From positions 1,860,001 to 1,924,000 of the forward strand of contig CP006668.1 of NCBI GenBank assembly GCA_000471925.1: a stretch of DNA of 64,000 nt, given 5' to 3'. The position numbers and the translations under genes were made by a program. The notes below the pieces were generated by a model that was given only the letters and a program-made list of their open reading frames with translations, had not been told where the DNA came from and made no database searches. Position 1 is the first letter of the stretch, and each line of letters starts with the position of its first letter. Below are positions 12,693-26,234 of this stretch, piece by piece. The stretch comes from Ralstonia pickettii DTP0602. Lineage in GTDB: Bacteria > Pseudomonadota > Gammaproteobacteria > Burkholderiales > Burkholderiaceae.

Positions 12693-13267
12693 GGCTACCT
12701 CGCAACAGATGAGCCGCTCCCCCCGGCCGGCTGCGCTGATGGGCCCGGCTGCACGCGGCAAACGGGGTGCCGCCGCGGCATGGGGGCCGGCGTTGCGGGC
12801 TGTGCTCGCCGGCACATGACGCACGCCAGTTTTGGCCAGCATTTCCTTCACTATAGACAGGACGGCACGCAAGCACACGACGGCACGCAAGCGTCGCGCC
12901 AGCGATGCCTTCGACGCGGGCGCCAGCGCAGGCAGGCGTACGCGCGGCGGCACATGCAGTTTCTGCAGCGGCTGTAAAAACTACGGCGCTAGCGGTCTTT
13001 CCAGCCACTACGGCGCGGCAGGCCTAAGCTGAAAGCAGGCATCACGGCGCCACCAGAGGCGTGCAGCGTAGTGCCGCATCGGGCCCCGGCGCGTCGTCCT
13101 CGCGCAGGCGGAGACGCAGTGACTTCCAGCACGCCGGCTTCCCCCCGCCTGTGGCCACGGCAGGCAAGGCTCGCCAGCGCCCCATTGCGGCGGGAACGGA
13201 GCTTGCAGGTCAAAGCCAGATGCGGACAGGAACCGCCTTGCCTGCCGCCGAAAACAGGAGGATCGTC
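12693..13267. other. Intergenic region between the exported protein and the BON gene
   Basis: About 575 bases without a supported gene. It must hold the divergent promoters of the two flanking genes. I see a direct repeat of GACGGCACGCAAGC around 12861-12892 and two imperfect copies of an ACTACGGCGC-containing unit around 12978-13016. I cannot assign a function to either. A GTG-led frame from 13061 reads into the BON gene but has no ribosome site. Confidence 0.45.
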
Positions 13268-13639
13268 ATGACAACCCGTCCACGCTTGCACGGCGCCCAC
13301 CTGGCGCTGCCGCTCGCGGTACTGGCGATGGCCGCCTCCCAGGCCATCCCGGCCGCCCCGACCGATGCCCCGCCCGCGCCGTCATCCACTGGCCGCACGG
13401 CCGCGCCGCGCGACACCGAAGCCGCCAGCGACCGCGCCATCACCACCGAAGTGCGCGCGCGCCTGGCCAATGCGCGCACGCTGGATCCGGCCAAGATCCG
13501 CGTCTCGACCACCGATGGCGTGGTAAGGCTGGAAGGCACCGTGCGCGACGACAAGCAGCGCATCATGGCCATGGATCTGGCGCGCTCGGTGCGCGGCGTG
13601 ACCGCCGTGTCGGACGAACTGCGTGCCGGCACCGACTAG
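13268..13639 (+). CDS. Exported BON-domain protein (OsmY-like)
   Basis: A 123-residue protein with a signal peptide ending near AIPAAP and one BON domain in the second half: an acidic helix (ASDRAITTEVRARLANAR) followed by KIRVSTTDGVVRLEGTV and a second helix. BON domains occur in periplasmic osmotic-shock proteins such as OsmY and are thought to bind phospholipid surfaces. The start is the ATG following CAGGAGGATCGTC. It heads a run of three closely spaced plus-strand genes. The location next to trehalose synthesis suggests a role in osmotic or envelope stress; this is inference from context only. Confidence 0.85.
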   Translation: MTTRPRLHGAHLALPLAVLAMAASQAIPAAPTDAPPAPSSTGRTAAPRDTEAASDRAITTEVRARLANARTLDPAKIRVSTTDGVVRLEGTVRDDKQRIMAMDLARSVRGVTAVSDELRAGTD

Positions 13640-13687
13640 CGCACCGATACGTATCTGCGATTGCTTTCACACACCGAGGGAGACACC

Positions 13688-13918
13688 ATGAGCACCCACC
13701 GCCAGCCCGACCACGACGCCACCCGGCGCCGCACCGAACCCCGCGATCCGCACAAGGGCGGACCGGACACCGAGCATGAACGCGGCAAGCCCGGGCGCGA
13801 CCGCCGCCACGATGTCGAGCGCGAGCATGACATCCCCGACGAGAATGGCGAGCCGCCCTCAGTCAAGCGCCGCGGCGGCGATCCCGAGGAAAGCGAACTG
13901 CCGGTGGAGAACACTTGA
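13688..13918 (+). CDS. Small, highly charged hypothetical protein
   Basis: Encodes 76 residues dominated by Arg, His, Asp, Glu, Gly and Pro, with no hydrophobic core, no signal peptide and no recognised domain. It is probably intrinsically disordered. The ATG at 13688 is preceded by GAGGGAGA at a good distance, which supports real translation. It lies 48 bases after the BON gene and 30 bases before the next small hydrophilic gene. Composition resembles hydrophilin-type stress proteins, but I cannot place it in a named family. Confidence 0.65.
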   Translation: MSTHRQPDHDATRRRTEPRDPHKGGPDTEHERGKPGRDRRHDVEREHDIPDENGEPPSVKRRGGDPEESELPVENT

Positions 13919-13948
13919 CGCCGCCGGCGCCAATGCACAGGAGAGACC

Positions 13949-14350
13949 ATGAGCAAGACCATCCGTACCGGCGCACGCCACGGTGACCGCGTGGGCGGCA
14001 GCCCAGCCATGCGTCACAGTGCGCCGCAAGCCGCGGGCGCGGGCAAGCGATCGCGCGACCAGACCGCGTCGCGCGCCGCGCGTGCCGAGGCCGGCAATAT
14101 TCCGAGTACGCTGGATCCGGACCTCGACCAGGAGACCGACGATATCGAGGACGAAATCGTCCAGCGCGACGAGGAGGCGCACACCCCGACGGAAGACGAG
14201 TCCCCGGAGGAAGAGATCGCGGATGAAGTCGTGCGCGCCGCAGAAGGGCTGCCCGCCGACATGCCGGTCGACAAGGCCGACCGCACCGACGACCGCGACG
14301 AGCAGCCGCCGCACCCGCCGCGCATCGGCGAAGGCAAGGGCAGGTCCTGA
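13949..14350 (+). CDS. Acidic disordered hypothetical protein
   Basis: A 133-residue protein with a basic N-terminal third (rich in Arg, Ala, Gly) and a strongly acidic remainder, including long Asp/Glu stretches around residues 52-100. It has no signal peptide, membrane segment or recognised fold. The start follows AGGAGAGACC. The charge-split composition suggests an intrinsically disordered protein, perhaps nucleic-acid- or protein-binding through the basic end. That is speculation from composition. It lies third in the BON-gene run. Confidence 0.65.
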   Translation: MSKTIRTGARHGDRVGGSPAMRHSAPQAAGAGKRSRDQTASRAARAEAGNIPSTLDPDLDQETDDIEDEIVQRDEEAHTPTEDESPEEEIADEVVRAAEGLPADMPVDKADRTDDRDEQPPHPPRIGEGKGRS

Positions 14351-14439
14351 GCGGGTGGAAGGCCGGTTTGGAGGCCGGTCGGAAGGTCCCTGGAAATGCG
14401 ACAGGCGGCAATCCCGCGCTGGCGGGGCCGCCGCTGCTG

Positions 14440-15198
14440 TCATTCGGAGGCGAGCATGCCGTAGGGCCGCACCCGGATATGGTTGATGACGTCCTTCACG
14501 CCGAACACGCGCTCGGCGAGCTCCTCGATCTCGTACTTGGAGCAGCGGTCGAGGACGTGGCCTTCCAGCGTCACCACGCCGTCCTGCACCCGCACCGAGA
14601 CTTCGCTGACATCCAGTTCGTCGTGTCGCGCCAGCCGGTTGCAGACTTCGTCGTGGACCCGCTCATCGTCGCGGCGGTAGTTCTTCGGGCCGGCGCCACG
14701 CTGCCAGCGCGGCTGCGGCGTGTCCCAGTCGCCCGCCACGTAGCCGCCGTATTCGTCGTATTCGCGGTATCCACCGTACTCGCCGCGGGGCGGCCCCTCG
14801 CGCGAGCCGCGCTGGTCCTGCGCACCCGCATAGCGGCCGTAGCCCGCGCCACGCGGTGCCATCCCGCCGCGCCGCCTTGACCATTCGTCCTCGAATTGTT
14901 CATCGCGCGGGCCGCCCGCGGCATGACGCGGCTCGTTCGGCCAGGACCATTCCTCCTCGACATAGTACCCATACCGGCCCTCCTCGCCGGGCCCGGCCTC
15001 GCGGGTCTCGTCGCGCGGCAGGCGCTCCGCGGTATTGCCATAGCGGCCCGCAGTGAGATCGCGCTGGCGGCGGTTGCGTGGCTGTGCCGGGATGCCGCTG
15101 TAGCCCTGGTCGTTGCCACCGTACTGGTGGTCGGGACGCCGGCGGAGGTAGTCTTCGTCGCCGCGCCTGCGCGGATGGTCGTCGTCGCTGTGTCTCAT
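14440..15198 (-). CDS. Cytoplasmic BON-domain protein with Arg/Gly/Tyr-rich N-terminus
   Basis: A 252-residue protein. The first ~170 residues are low-complexity, rich in Arg, Gly, Tyr, Asp and Glu with repeated GGY/EYGGY steps, and have no signal peptide. The last ~75 residues form a BON domain (DDERVHDEVCNRLARHDEL, then VSVRVQDGVVTLEGHV and FGVKDVINHIRV). The ATG at 15198 follows AGGAGCAACCCC and overlaps the stop of the upstream phosphatase-fold gene (ATGA), so the two are probably co-translated. Proteins of this RG/Y-rich plus BON design recur in Burkholderiaceae without known function. Confidence 0.8.
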   Translation of the reverse strand: MRHSDDDHPRRRGDEDYLRRRPDHQYGGNDQGYSGIPAQPRNRRQRDLTAGRYGNTAERLPRDETREAGPGEEGRYGYYVEEEWSWPNEPRHAAGGPRDEQFEDEWSRRRGGMAPRGAGYGRYAGAQDQRGSREGPPRGEYGGYREYDEYGGYVAGDWDTPQPRWQRGAGPKNYRRDDERVHDEVCNRLARHDELDVSEVSVRVQDGVVTLEGHVLDRCSKYEIEELAERVFGVKDVINHIRVRPYGMLASE

Positions 15199-16106
15199 GG
15201 GGTTGCTCCTCGGTTGGCTTCGGTTGTCCGGGAAGGATGCAATGCAGTGTCCTGCGCAGTCGGTTGCGGCTGCGCCGCGAGCGGCACCTCGAAGCTCGCC
15301 AGCAGCGGCAGGTGGTCCGACGCCACGCGTGCCAGCGGGCTGCGGTGGCTGGCCACCGATACCAGGTGGGCGCGCGGCGACACCCAGATTCGGTCCAGCG
15401 CGAACACCGGCATGCGCGACGGGAATGTCGCGGTGTGCGGCGTATGCTCGAAATACGCGTGGAGCCATCGCAGCGGGCGGCCCCACAAGAACCACTCGTT
15501 GACATCGCCCAGCAGGATGGTGGGCAATGGCGGCGCGGTGGCGATGTAGTTCAGGAGTTGCTGCACCTGATGGCGGCGCTCGCCCGGGCGCAGGCCCAGG
15601 TGGGTGGCGATCACGCGCAGTTCGCTGGCGTGGCCCAACGCGGTGCAGGCCAGCGTTACGTCGATGGCGCCGCGCGGCTCGCAGCCCTTTACCGTGAGGT
15701 CGATCTGGTTGACCGCCTGGGGCGCGAAACGGGTCAGCAGCGCATTGCCGTAATCCGCATTGCCGCGCACGCGTGTAAAACCTGACACCACATGCATGCC
15801 GGTATGGCCAGCCAGGTATTCCAGCGTGTGGTCGTTGCTGCTGCCGGATTCGACTTCCTGCAGCGCGACGATATCGGCGCCGATTTCTTCCAGCACCGTG
15901 GCGATGCGGTCCGGGCGGTAGCGGCGGTCCGTGCCCACGGCACGGTGGATGTTGTAGCTGACTACCGTCATGCGCGTGAGATCCCCAGCGCGCAACGGCC
16001 CGCACTGTGCAGCGGTGGCCGCGGCGCTGGTGGCCGCGGGCGCGCCGTCCCAGTCACGCTGCTGGGCAGGATTTACAAGAGGCGGTAAGTCCGGGTGCAT
16101 TCGCAT
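15195..16106 (-). CDS. Endonuclease/exonuclease/phosphatase-family hydrolase
   Basis: A 303-residue metal-dependent phosphohydrolase of the DNase I-like fold. Motifs in order: VVSYNIHRAVG (start of the fold, residue ~47), VALQEVESG with the metal-binding Glu, VIATHLGLRPGERR with the catalytic His, LLGDVNEW with the Asp/Asn pair, LDRIWVS, and the final SDHLPLLASF with the catalytic His. Members cleave DNA, phospholipids or inositol phosphates; the substrate here cannot be told. No signal peptide is evident. The first ~45 residues are low in structure, so the real start may be further in, near MTVVSYN. It is coupled to the downstream BON gene. Confidence 0.85.
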   Translation of the reverse strand: MRMHPDLPPLVNPAQQRDWDGAPAATSAAATAAQCGPLRAGDLTRMTVVSYNIHRAVGTDRRYRPDRIATVLEEIGADIVALQEVESGSSNDHTLEYLAGHTGMHVVSGFTRVRGNADYGNALLTRFAPQAVNQIDLTVKGCEPRGAIDVTLACTALGHASELRVIATHLGLRPGERRHQVQQLLNYIATAPPLPTILLGDVNEWFLWGRPLRWLHAYFEHTPHTATFPSRMPVFALDRIWVSPRAHLVSVASHRSPLARVASDHLPLLASFEVPLAAQPQPTAQDTALHPSRTTEANRGATP

Positions 16107-16244
16107 TGGCCGTGCCCTCCCTGCGTGCAGTCTGCGAGACGTCTGCGTCAGGCCGGTCCGTCAAGGAAAGGGGACCCCGGTCCTGCGCGCTGGTCGCGCG
16201 GGACCGGTATGGCTGGGATCGATGGCCGGGGACGGTTGCGTCGA

Positions 16245-16598
16245 TCAGCCGCCGCCGTCCAGGAACTGGTTACGCCGGCCGAGCGGGCGGCCAAGGTCGG
16301 GGCTGCCCCAGCGCGTGCTGTCCATAGACGGGTCGGGGCTGCGCTGCATCGTCGCGCCAGGCATGCCAGGCTGCGCCGGCACGGTCGAAGGCTGGGCCTC
16401 CGGCGCCGGTGCAAGGTCCTGCCGCGTGGGTGCGTTGGCGCCTTGCGTGTACGGGTCGAACTTCTCGGTGCTGCGTGCGCCTTGCGAATACGGATCATAG
16501 GCCCCGCGCGGCGTACCCGGCGTCTGCGCCATGGCGGGAATCGCTGCGGCCATAAGGGCCGCGGCGGCGAGGATGCGGCTGGGTCGGATATGCTTCAT
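16245..16598 (-). CDS. Small exported protein with DPYxQGA repeats
   Basis: A 117-residue protein with a clear signal peptide (cleavage likely after AIPAMA) and two 13-residue repeats at Tyr34 and Phe47 carrying DPYSQGARS and DPYTQGANA. The TRQDL motif and a Pro/Gly-rich tail follow. GGAGGTAACC precedes the ATG. The same repeat, and even the GANxxTRxDL ending, occur in the protein at 47099-47407, and a related repeat in that at 62751-63026. No domain or enzymatic feature is visible; the mature protein is short and probably unstructured in the periplasm. Function unknown. Confidence 0.75.
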   Translation of the reverse strand: MKHIRPSRILAAAALMAAAIPAMAQTPGTPRGAYDPYSQGARSTEKFDPYTQGANAPTRQDLAPAPEAQPSTVPAQPGMPGATMQRSPDPSMDSTRWGSPDLGRPLGRRNQFLDGGG

Positions 16599-16643
16599 GG
16601 TTACCTCCGTTCAGGGGCGCGATGTGCACGCCAGTAACCATGG

Positions 16644-16679
16644 GCAAGCGAAAGGCGTGCCCGTGCGCCTTCCGCTTGC
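16644..16679 (-). terminator. Hairpin just after uvrA
   Basis: A 14-bp stem with one mismatch (GCAAGCGAAAGGCG against CGCCTTCCGCTTGC) and an 8-base loop, starting seven bases past the uvrA stop on the minus strand. There is no T-run, so it may be an mRNA 3'-end stabiliser or a factor-dependent stop site rather than a classic intrinsic terminator. Confidence 0.5.
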
Positions 16680-16685
16680 AATGCG

Positions 16686-22565
<5,880 letters not shown>

Positions 22566-22713
22566 GATTTCTCTTTCGAATCAGGGCGTTAAGGGAGAGA
22601 CAGGAGGGGCCGGCGGCGGCGTGCTGAGGCCGTGGTCCGGCAAGAGAACCACCATAGCACAGCGCCCGGGGCCGCTCCGGCCAGCGGTTCACGCTACCGG
22701 AGTGCCCGCGCGA

Positions 22714-22735
22714 ACACTGTACATCCATACAGTGT
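22714..22735 (-). promoter_or_regulatory. LexA (SOS) box upstream of uvrA
   Basis: A perfect 8-bp inverted repeat, ACACTGTA and TACAGTGT separated by six bases. Its core reads CTGT-N8-ACAG (22717-22732), the LexA consensus of beta- and gammaproteobacteria. It lies 149 bases before the uvrA ATG and 153 before the divergent higB start, so it most likely places uvrA under SOS control. The distance to the start implies a leader of notable length. Confidence 0.75.
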
Positions 22736-22867
22736 AACAGTTCGGAAAAGATTTGGTATCGACCCCATCACTCGGAAATCAGAAGCGTGACGGTGTGGCG
22801 GCATCGGCAAGGCGATTTCATCCGGCAAAGGTGCAGATTCGTCGCGCAATTTTGGCTTTTTACTATT

Positions 22868-22882
22868 TATCGATTACCGATA
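22868..22882. promoter_or_regulatory. Palindrome before higB, candidate HigA operator
   Basis: TATCG-ATTAC-CGATA, a 5-bp inverted repeat, lies in the AT-rich stretch directly before the higB ATG at 22889, followed by a further CGATAT copy. Antitoxins of the HigA type autorepress through such sites; assignment is by position only. Confidence 0.4.
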
Positions 22883-22888
22883 TACGAT

Positions 22889-23158
22889 ATGATTCAGTCA
22901 TTCAGGTGTTCGGATACCGCTGAACTTTTCGCAGGCCGCTGTGTACCTCGCTTTGCCAATATCCGCGCCGTAGCTTTCCGCAAACTGCTTATGCTCCACG
23001 AGGCACTGACGCTGGAATTGCTGTGTTCACCACCGGCCAACCGGCTCGAACTGCTCGGCGGCGATCGCAAAGGCCGCTACAGCATCCGCATCAACAGCAT
23101 CTGCTTTATCTGGACACATGACGGCCCCGCGGCCGTCGAGATTGTCGACTACCACTGA
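22889..23158 (+). CDS. higB: HigB-family toxin (RelE superfamily mRNA interferase)
   Basis: An 89-residue protein of the HigB/RelE fold. It shows IQSFRCSDTAELF at the N-terminus, FRKLLMLHEA in the helix, LLCSPPANRLELLGGDRKG and the final strand block YSIRINSICFIW. Family members cut mRNA on the ribosome. It is followed ten bases later by an XRE-type antitoxin, the usual reversed order of higBA loci. The ATG at 22889 gives the family length; a longer in-frame extension to 22787 lies in AT-rich promoter-like DNA and is rejected. The C-terminal VEIVDYH is typical of the family. Confidence 0.88.
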   Translation: MIQSFRCSDTAELFAGRCVPRFANIRAVAFRKLLMLHEALTLELLCSPPANRLELLGGDRKGRYSIRINSICFIWTHDGPAAVEIVDYH

Positions 23159-23168
23159 GGACGGAAAC

Positions 23169-23507
23169 ATGGCTCGCTTCGAAGACGGCATGCCCCCGAT
23201 CCATCCGGGCGAAATCCTGCGCGAGGAATTCCTTGTGCCGCTGGGCATGAGCGCCAATGCACTGGCCCTGGCGTTGCATGTGACCGCGGCACGCATCAAC
23301 GACATCGTGCGTGAGCAGCGCGGCATCACACCCGATACCGCGCTGCGCCTCGCGCGCTATTTTGGCGGCGATGCGCGCTCGTGGATGAATATGCAGCTGA
23401 ACTATGACCTGAAGGTGGCACAGCGCGACCACGGAGAGCGGATTGCGGCGCAGGTAGTGCCACGGGACGGGGCGACCCATCCTGGCCAATCGACCACGGA
23501 CAGGTAA
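23169..23507 (+). CDS. higA: HigA-family antitoxin (XRE helix-turn-helix)
   Basis: A 112-residue antitoxin. PPIHPGEILREEFLVPLGMS is the HigA signature, followed by a helix-turn-helix (ANALALALHVTAARINDIV) and a helical C-terminus with FGGDARSWMNMQLNYDL. It neutralises HigB by direct binding and represses the operon. GAGGA overlapping the higB stop acts as its ribosome site. The last ~20 residues beyond the usual family end are Pro/Gln/Thr-rich and may be disordered. Confidence 0.9.
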   Translation: MARFEDGMPPIHPGEILREEFLVPLGMSANALALALHVTAARINDIVREQRGITPDTALRLARYFGGDARSWMNMQLNYDLKVAQRDHGERIAAQVVPRDGATHPGQSTTDR

Positions 23508-23843
23508 AGAACCTGTGCTGCCGGGCGCGCGTCATCCGCTGCGCCCTGGCAAACGCGTCATCGCATCAACGTTTCCGCCAATGCCCGGAACGCACGGAAG
23601 GTAATCGGATTGTTGGCAGCGTTCCCTGCAACGGGGTGCGAAGCGTACCGGACGATGGTCAGCTCGGCCTTCGGGTCGACGTAGAGGCGCTGGCAGCAGA
23701 TGGACGCAAGGAGAAGCAGCGCGCGACCGCAGTCACACGCAGGCAGGGGAAACGGCTAGGGACAGAACCGGAGGGAAGCCGGCCGGAAGAGACGGTGACA
23801 GGGCTCGGTCAGCCAGGACGGGCGGCCCTGGCTGCTTAAGCCA
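23508..23843. other. Gene-poor stretch between higA and ribA
   Basis: Apart from the hydrolase remnant on the minus strand I see no gene here. Bases 23700-23840 have no recognisable coding content on either strand and may be debris from the same deletion. Confidence 0.5.
23558..23692 (-). pseudogene. 3' remnant of a beta-lactamase-family serine hydrolase gene
   Basis: Read on the minus strand, about 45 codons ending in TGA at 23558 give QRLYVDPKAELTIVRYASHP and then a helix ending AETLMR. This matches the C-terminal strand-and-helix of class C beta-lactamase/6-aminohexanoate-dimer hydrolase-type enzymes (usually GQ.[IL]YVDP..ELVIVR.AS.P). Upstream the frame loses all similarity and meets a stop near 23768. 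No catalytic SxxK or YxN is present. It looks like the tail of a deleted gene. Identification rests on a short stretch. Confidence 0.45.
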
Positions 23844-24440
23844 TCAGTCGAGCAAATGCCCCATGCGGGTACGTTTGGTCGCCAGGTATTTTTCGTTCTC
23901 GGCATTGGACGGCACGATGTGGCGCATCTGCTCGACCACCTTGATGCCGGCCTTCTCCAGCGCGGCGGCCTTGAGCGGATTGTTGCTCATCAGCCGCACG
24001 GAGGTGACGCCCCACTGGTGCAGCAGGTCGGCGGCAAAGGCGTAGTTGCGTGCGTCGATCGCCTGCCCGAGGGCCAGGTTGGCGTCGACCGTGTCCAGCC
24101 CGCCGTCCTGCAGCCGATAGGCGCGGATCTTCTCGGCCAGGCCGATGCCGCGGCCCTCATGGCCGCGCAGGTACAGCAGGATGCCGCGGCCTTCGGCGGC
24201 AATCTTCTCCATGGCAAGCTCGAGCTGCGGACCGCAGTCGCAGCGGCAGGAGCCGAAGACGTCTCCGGTCAGGCATTCGGAATGCAGGCGGATCAGGACG
24301 TTCTCGCCCGACACGTCTCCCACGCTAAGCGCGAGATGCTCGATGCCTGAATGGGCGCCCTTGAATGCGTGCGCCGTGAAGTCGCCAAACCGGGTCGGCA
24401 GGCGCGCCGAATCGATCAGCTCAATTTCTGTGTCGTTCAT
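23844..24440 (-). CDS. ribA: GTP cyclohydrolase II (riboflavin synthesis)
   Basis: Opens the imidazole ring of GTP with release of formate and pyrophosphate, the first step of riboflavin synthesis. The protein is 198 residues from the ATG at 24440 (a TTG six codons upstream is an alternative; neither has a strong ribosome site). It shows the zinc-binding Cys triad in [17 protein letters not shown], the nucleotide-binding [11 protein letters not shown], and [15 protein letters not shown] near the C-terminus. The gene is stand-alone, with no other rib gene near. It contrasts with the URC1-like homologue at 43061-44299, which has lost the GHEGRGIG block. Confidence 0.93.
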   Translation of the reverse strand: MNDTEIELIDSARLPTRFGDFTAHAFKGAHSGIEHLALSVGDVSGENVLIRLHSECLTGDVFGSCRCDCGPQLELAMEKIAAEGRGILLYLRGHEGRGIGLAEKIRAYRLQDGGLDTVDANLALGQAIDARNYAFAADLLHQWGVTSVRLMSNNPLKAAALEKAGIKVVEQMRHIVPSNAENEKYLATKRTRMGHLLD

Positions 24441-24707
24441 ACCGGAATTCGTGGTCAATCGTGCCGGGGCTGCCCGGCACCGGCGACATTATGAGCGGAA
24501 TTGCGGGTTCGCGCTCGGATTCCCCACAGCGCGGGAGTCACCGGGGGCGTCGGCCAATTCCTACAGCAGCACGCGCACCCCACTTATGCAGCCGCTTCAA
24601 AGGGGTCTATAGACTCAAGTTAAAGGATACGGCTCGGGGGAAGCCAGGGGGCCGGTGCGCATGGCGCATCACCTGGCAACTGCTGCGAGCCCTTGCAGGA
24701 GTTCACC

Positions 24708-25241
24708 ATGAGCGCCAATCCCTTGAGCGCGGAAGCAGCCAGTACCAAGATCGCGGCCTTGTTCGACACCAAATCCGCCGCCAGCAGCGCCGCCGAGCGT
24801 GTCTGCTACGAGGCCCACCTCAAACGCGGGCAGGTGCGGCTGGTGCACCCGTACGAGGCACACGTCGGCCGCAAGCTGGAGCCCGAAAACGATAGCATTA
24901 TCGTGCGCACCGCGATCCGCTCGCACCTGATGATGGGAGCGCTGGGCACGGTGATCGGGCTTGCCATCGTCGGGATCCTGCACCGCCAAGGCATCGAGGC
25001 CGTCATCCAGAATCCCGGCTCCGCCGCCGGCGCGGCCATCTTCCTGGGCCTGGTGTTCGGCATGCTTCTGGCCGGGCTGGTCACGGCACGGCCGGATCAT
25101 CAACTGGTGATCACACCGGTGCGAGAAGCCGTGCAGCACGGCCGCTGGGCCCTGCTGGTCCACCCGACCACGCCACAGCAATGCAACGAGGCACTGCGGG
25201 CGTTGCGAAACGCTTCCGCCGAGGTGCTGAGGACGGCCTAG
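24708..25241 (+). CDS. Two-TM membrane protein of unknown function
   Basis: A 177-residue protein with an N-terminal soluble part (~70 residues), two Gly/Ala-rich transmembrane segments (about 76-93, LMMGALGTVIGLAIVGIL, and about 107-127, AGAAIFLGLVFGMLLAGLV) and a C-terminal soluble part with VREAVQHGRWALLVHP. The paired glycine-rich helices suggest a hairpin in the inner membrane with both ends cytoplasmic. The ATG follows GCAGGAGTTCACC. No catalytic motif is seen. Its layout resembles small stress-induced membrane proteins, but I cannot name the family. Confidence 0.75.
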   Translation: MSANPLSAEAASTKIAALFDTKSAASSAAERVCYEAHLKRGQVRLVHPYEAHVGRKLEPENDSIIVRTAIRSHLMMGALGTVIGLAIVGILHRQGIEAVIQNPGSAAGAAIFLGLVFGMLLAGLVTARPDHQLVITPVREAVQHGRWALLVHPTTPQQCNEALRALRNASAEVLRTA

Positions 25242-25262
25242 CGACAGCCGTGCGCCGGCGGC

Positions 25263-25733
25263 TCAGGGCTCGACCGACGGCTCGCGCTTGAGCGTGCGCA
25301 GCACGAAGGTCGAGCGGCTGTGGCGCAGGCCGGGCAGCTTGTACAGCTTGTGACGCAGGAATTCCTCATAGCCTTGCGTGCCTGCCACGGCGACCTTGAT
25401 CAGGTAGTCATAGTCGCCGGTCAGCAGGTAGGCCTCCATCACTTCCGGAAGTTCGGCCAGCGCCTTGCCGAAGCGGTACAGCATATCGTCGTCGTGACGT
25501 TCCAGCGTGACCTCGATCAGCACGGTATCCGGCAACCCCAGCGCCTTCTGGTTCAGCAGCGCGGCGTACCCTTCGATCACCCCGCTTTCCTCCAGCGCCC
25601 GCACGCGGTTCCAGCATGGTGTGGCGGACAGGCCGACCTGCTCGGCCAGGCGGGCATTGGACAGGCGACCGTCGCGCCGCAGTTCGCGCAGGATGCGGCG
25701 GTCCGTTTCGTCGAGTTTGGGCGGCGGGGCCAT
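25263..25733 (-). CDS. Lrp/AsnC-family transcriptional regulator
   Basis: A 156-residue regulator. The winged helix-turn-helix lies at residues ~8-60 (LDETDRRILRELRRDGR, then ARLAEQVGLSATPCWNRVRAL). The ligand-sensing RAM domain lies at ~70-150 (VLIEVTLERH, LTGDYDYLIKV, GLRHSRSTFVLRTLK). Such proteins form octamers or dimers that bind amino acids and act locally on a neighbouring gene. A palindromic site 26 bases before its start suggests autoregulation and control of the divergent small gene at 25886. The effector cannot be read from sequence. Confidence 0.92.
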   Translation of the reverse strand: MAPPPKLDETDRRILRELRRDGRLSNARLAEQVGLSATPCWNRVRALEESGVIEGYAALLNQKALGLPDTVLIEVTLERHDDDMLYRFGKALAELPEVMEAYLLTGDYDYLIKVAVAGTQGYEEFLRHKLYKLPGLRHSRSTFVLRTLKREPSVEP

Positions 25734-25758
25734 GGCGGCGATCTCGAAAAGAAGAAAT

Positions 25759-25784
25759 ATCCACGTATTCTGTCATACATGGAT
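25759..25784. promoter_or_regulatory. Interrupted palindrome, candidate Lrp-family operator
   Basis: ATCCACGTAT and ATACATGGAT form arms matching at 9 of 10 positions around a 6-base spacer (TCTGTC). The site lies in the AT-rich gap between the Lrp-family gene (start 25733) and the divergent gene (start 25886), where autoregulation by the neighbour is expected. Confidence 0.55.
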
Positions 25785-25885
25785 GTTTATTCTCGATTTA
25801 TCACAGCGCAGCAGAAATTTAAGAAGCCAATTTTGCGGACCGGCTGGTAAATTTACTTCATCGACATACCTGCCGGAAACGCCAC

Positions 25886-26227
25886 ATGCCCGCCACTACC
25901 CTCCCTACCCTGCGCCTTTCGCTGCGACTCGACACCGCCGACCTGTTTGGCGCCATGGAATGGGTGCTTGCCAATGCCCGCCGCACCGGGCTGGCGCCCG
26001 CGCAGTTCAGCTTCGACGCCAACCACCAGCCCGTGCTGCACGCCACGCTGACCGCTGGCGATGCCAACCTGTTGTGGCTGTTCCTGCGCCGGCTGGACAA
26101 CGGCTTTGATGTGGAATTGCTGTTCGCGGACGTGGATGATCCGGACGGCGATGCCCCGGCAGATCCGGCCCCGCTTGCCGTCACGCGCCGCGCCGCCAGC
26201 GAGGCGGCGCTCGCCCTGCCCGCCTGA
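25886..26227 (+). CDS. Small hypothetical protein, possibly ACT-like
   Basis: A 113-residue protein divergent from the Lrp-family regulator. TLRLSLRLDTADLFGAMEWVLANARRTG followed by alternating strands (PVLHATLTAG, FDVELLFADV) gives a beta-alpha-beta-beta pattern like an ACT-type ligand-binding fold, similar in size to IlvM-type subunits. No catalytic motif is present and I cannot confirm homology. There is no clear ribosome site before the ATG; a start elsewhere in the first codons is possible. It may be the target of the adjacent regulator. Confidence 0.6.
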   Translation: MPATTLPTLRLSLRLDTADLFGAMEWVLANARRTGLAPAQFSFDANHQPVLHATLTAGDANLLWLFLRRLDNGFDVELLFADVDDPDGDAPADPAPLAVTRRAASEAALALPA

Positions 26228-26234
26228 ACTCGCC

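Noticed and set aside
23636..23839. A 67-codon plus-strand frame
   Set aside because: No ribosome site, no similarity, and it overlaps the minus-strand hydrolase remnant.
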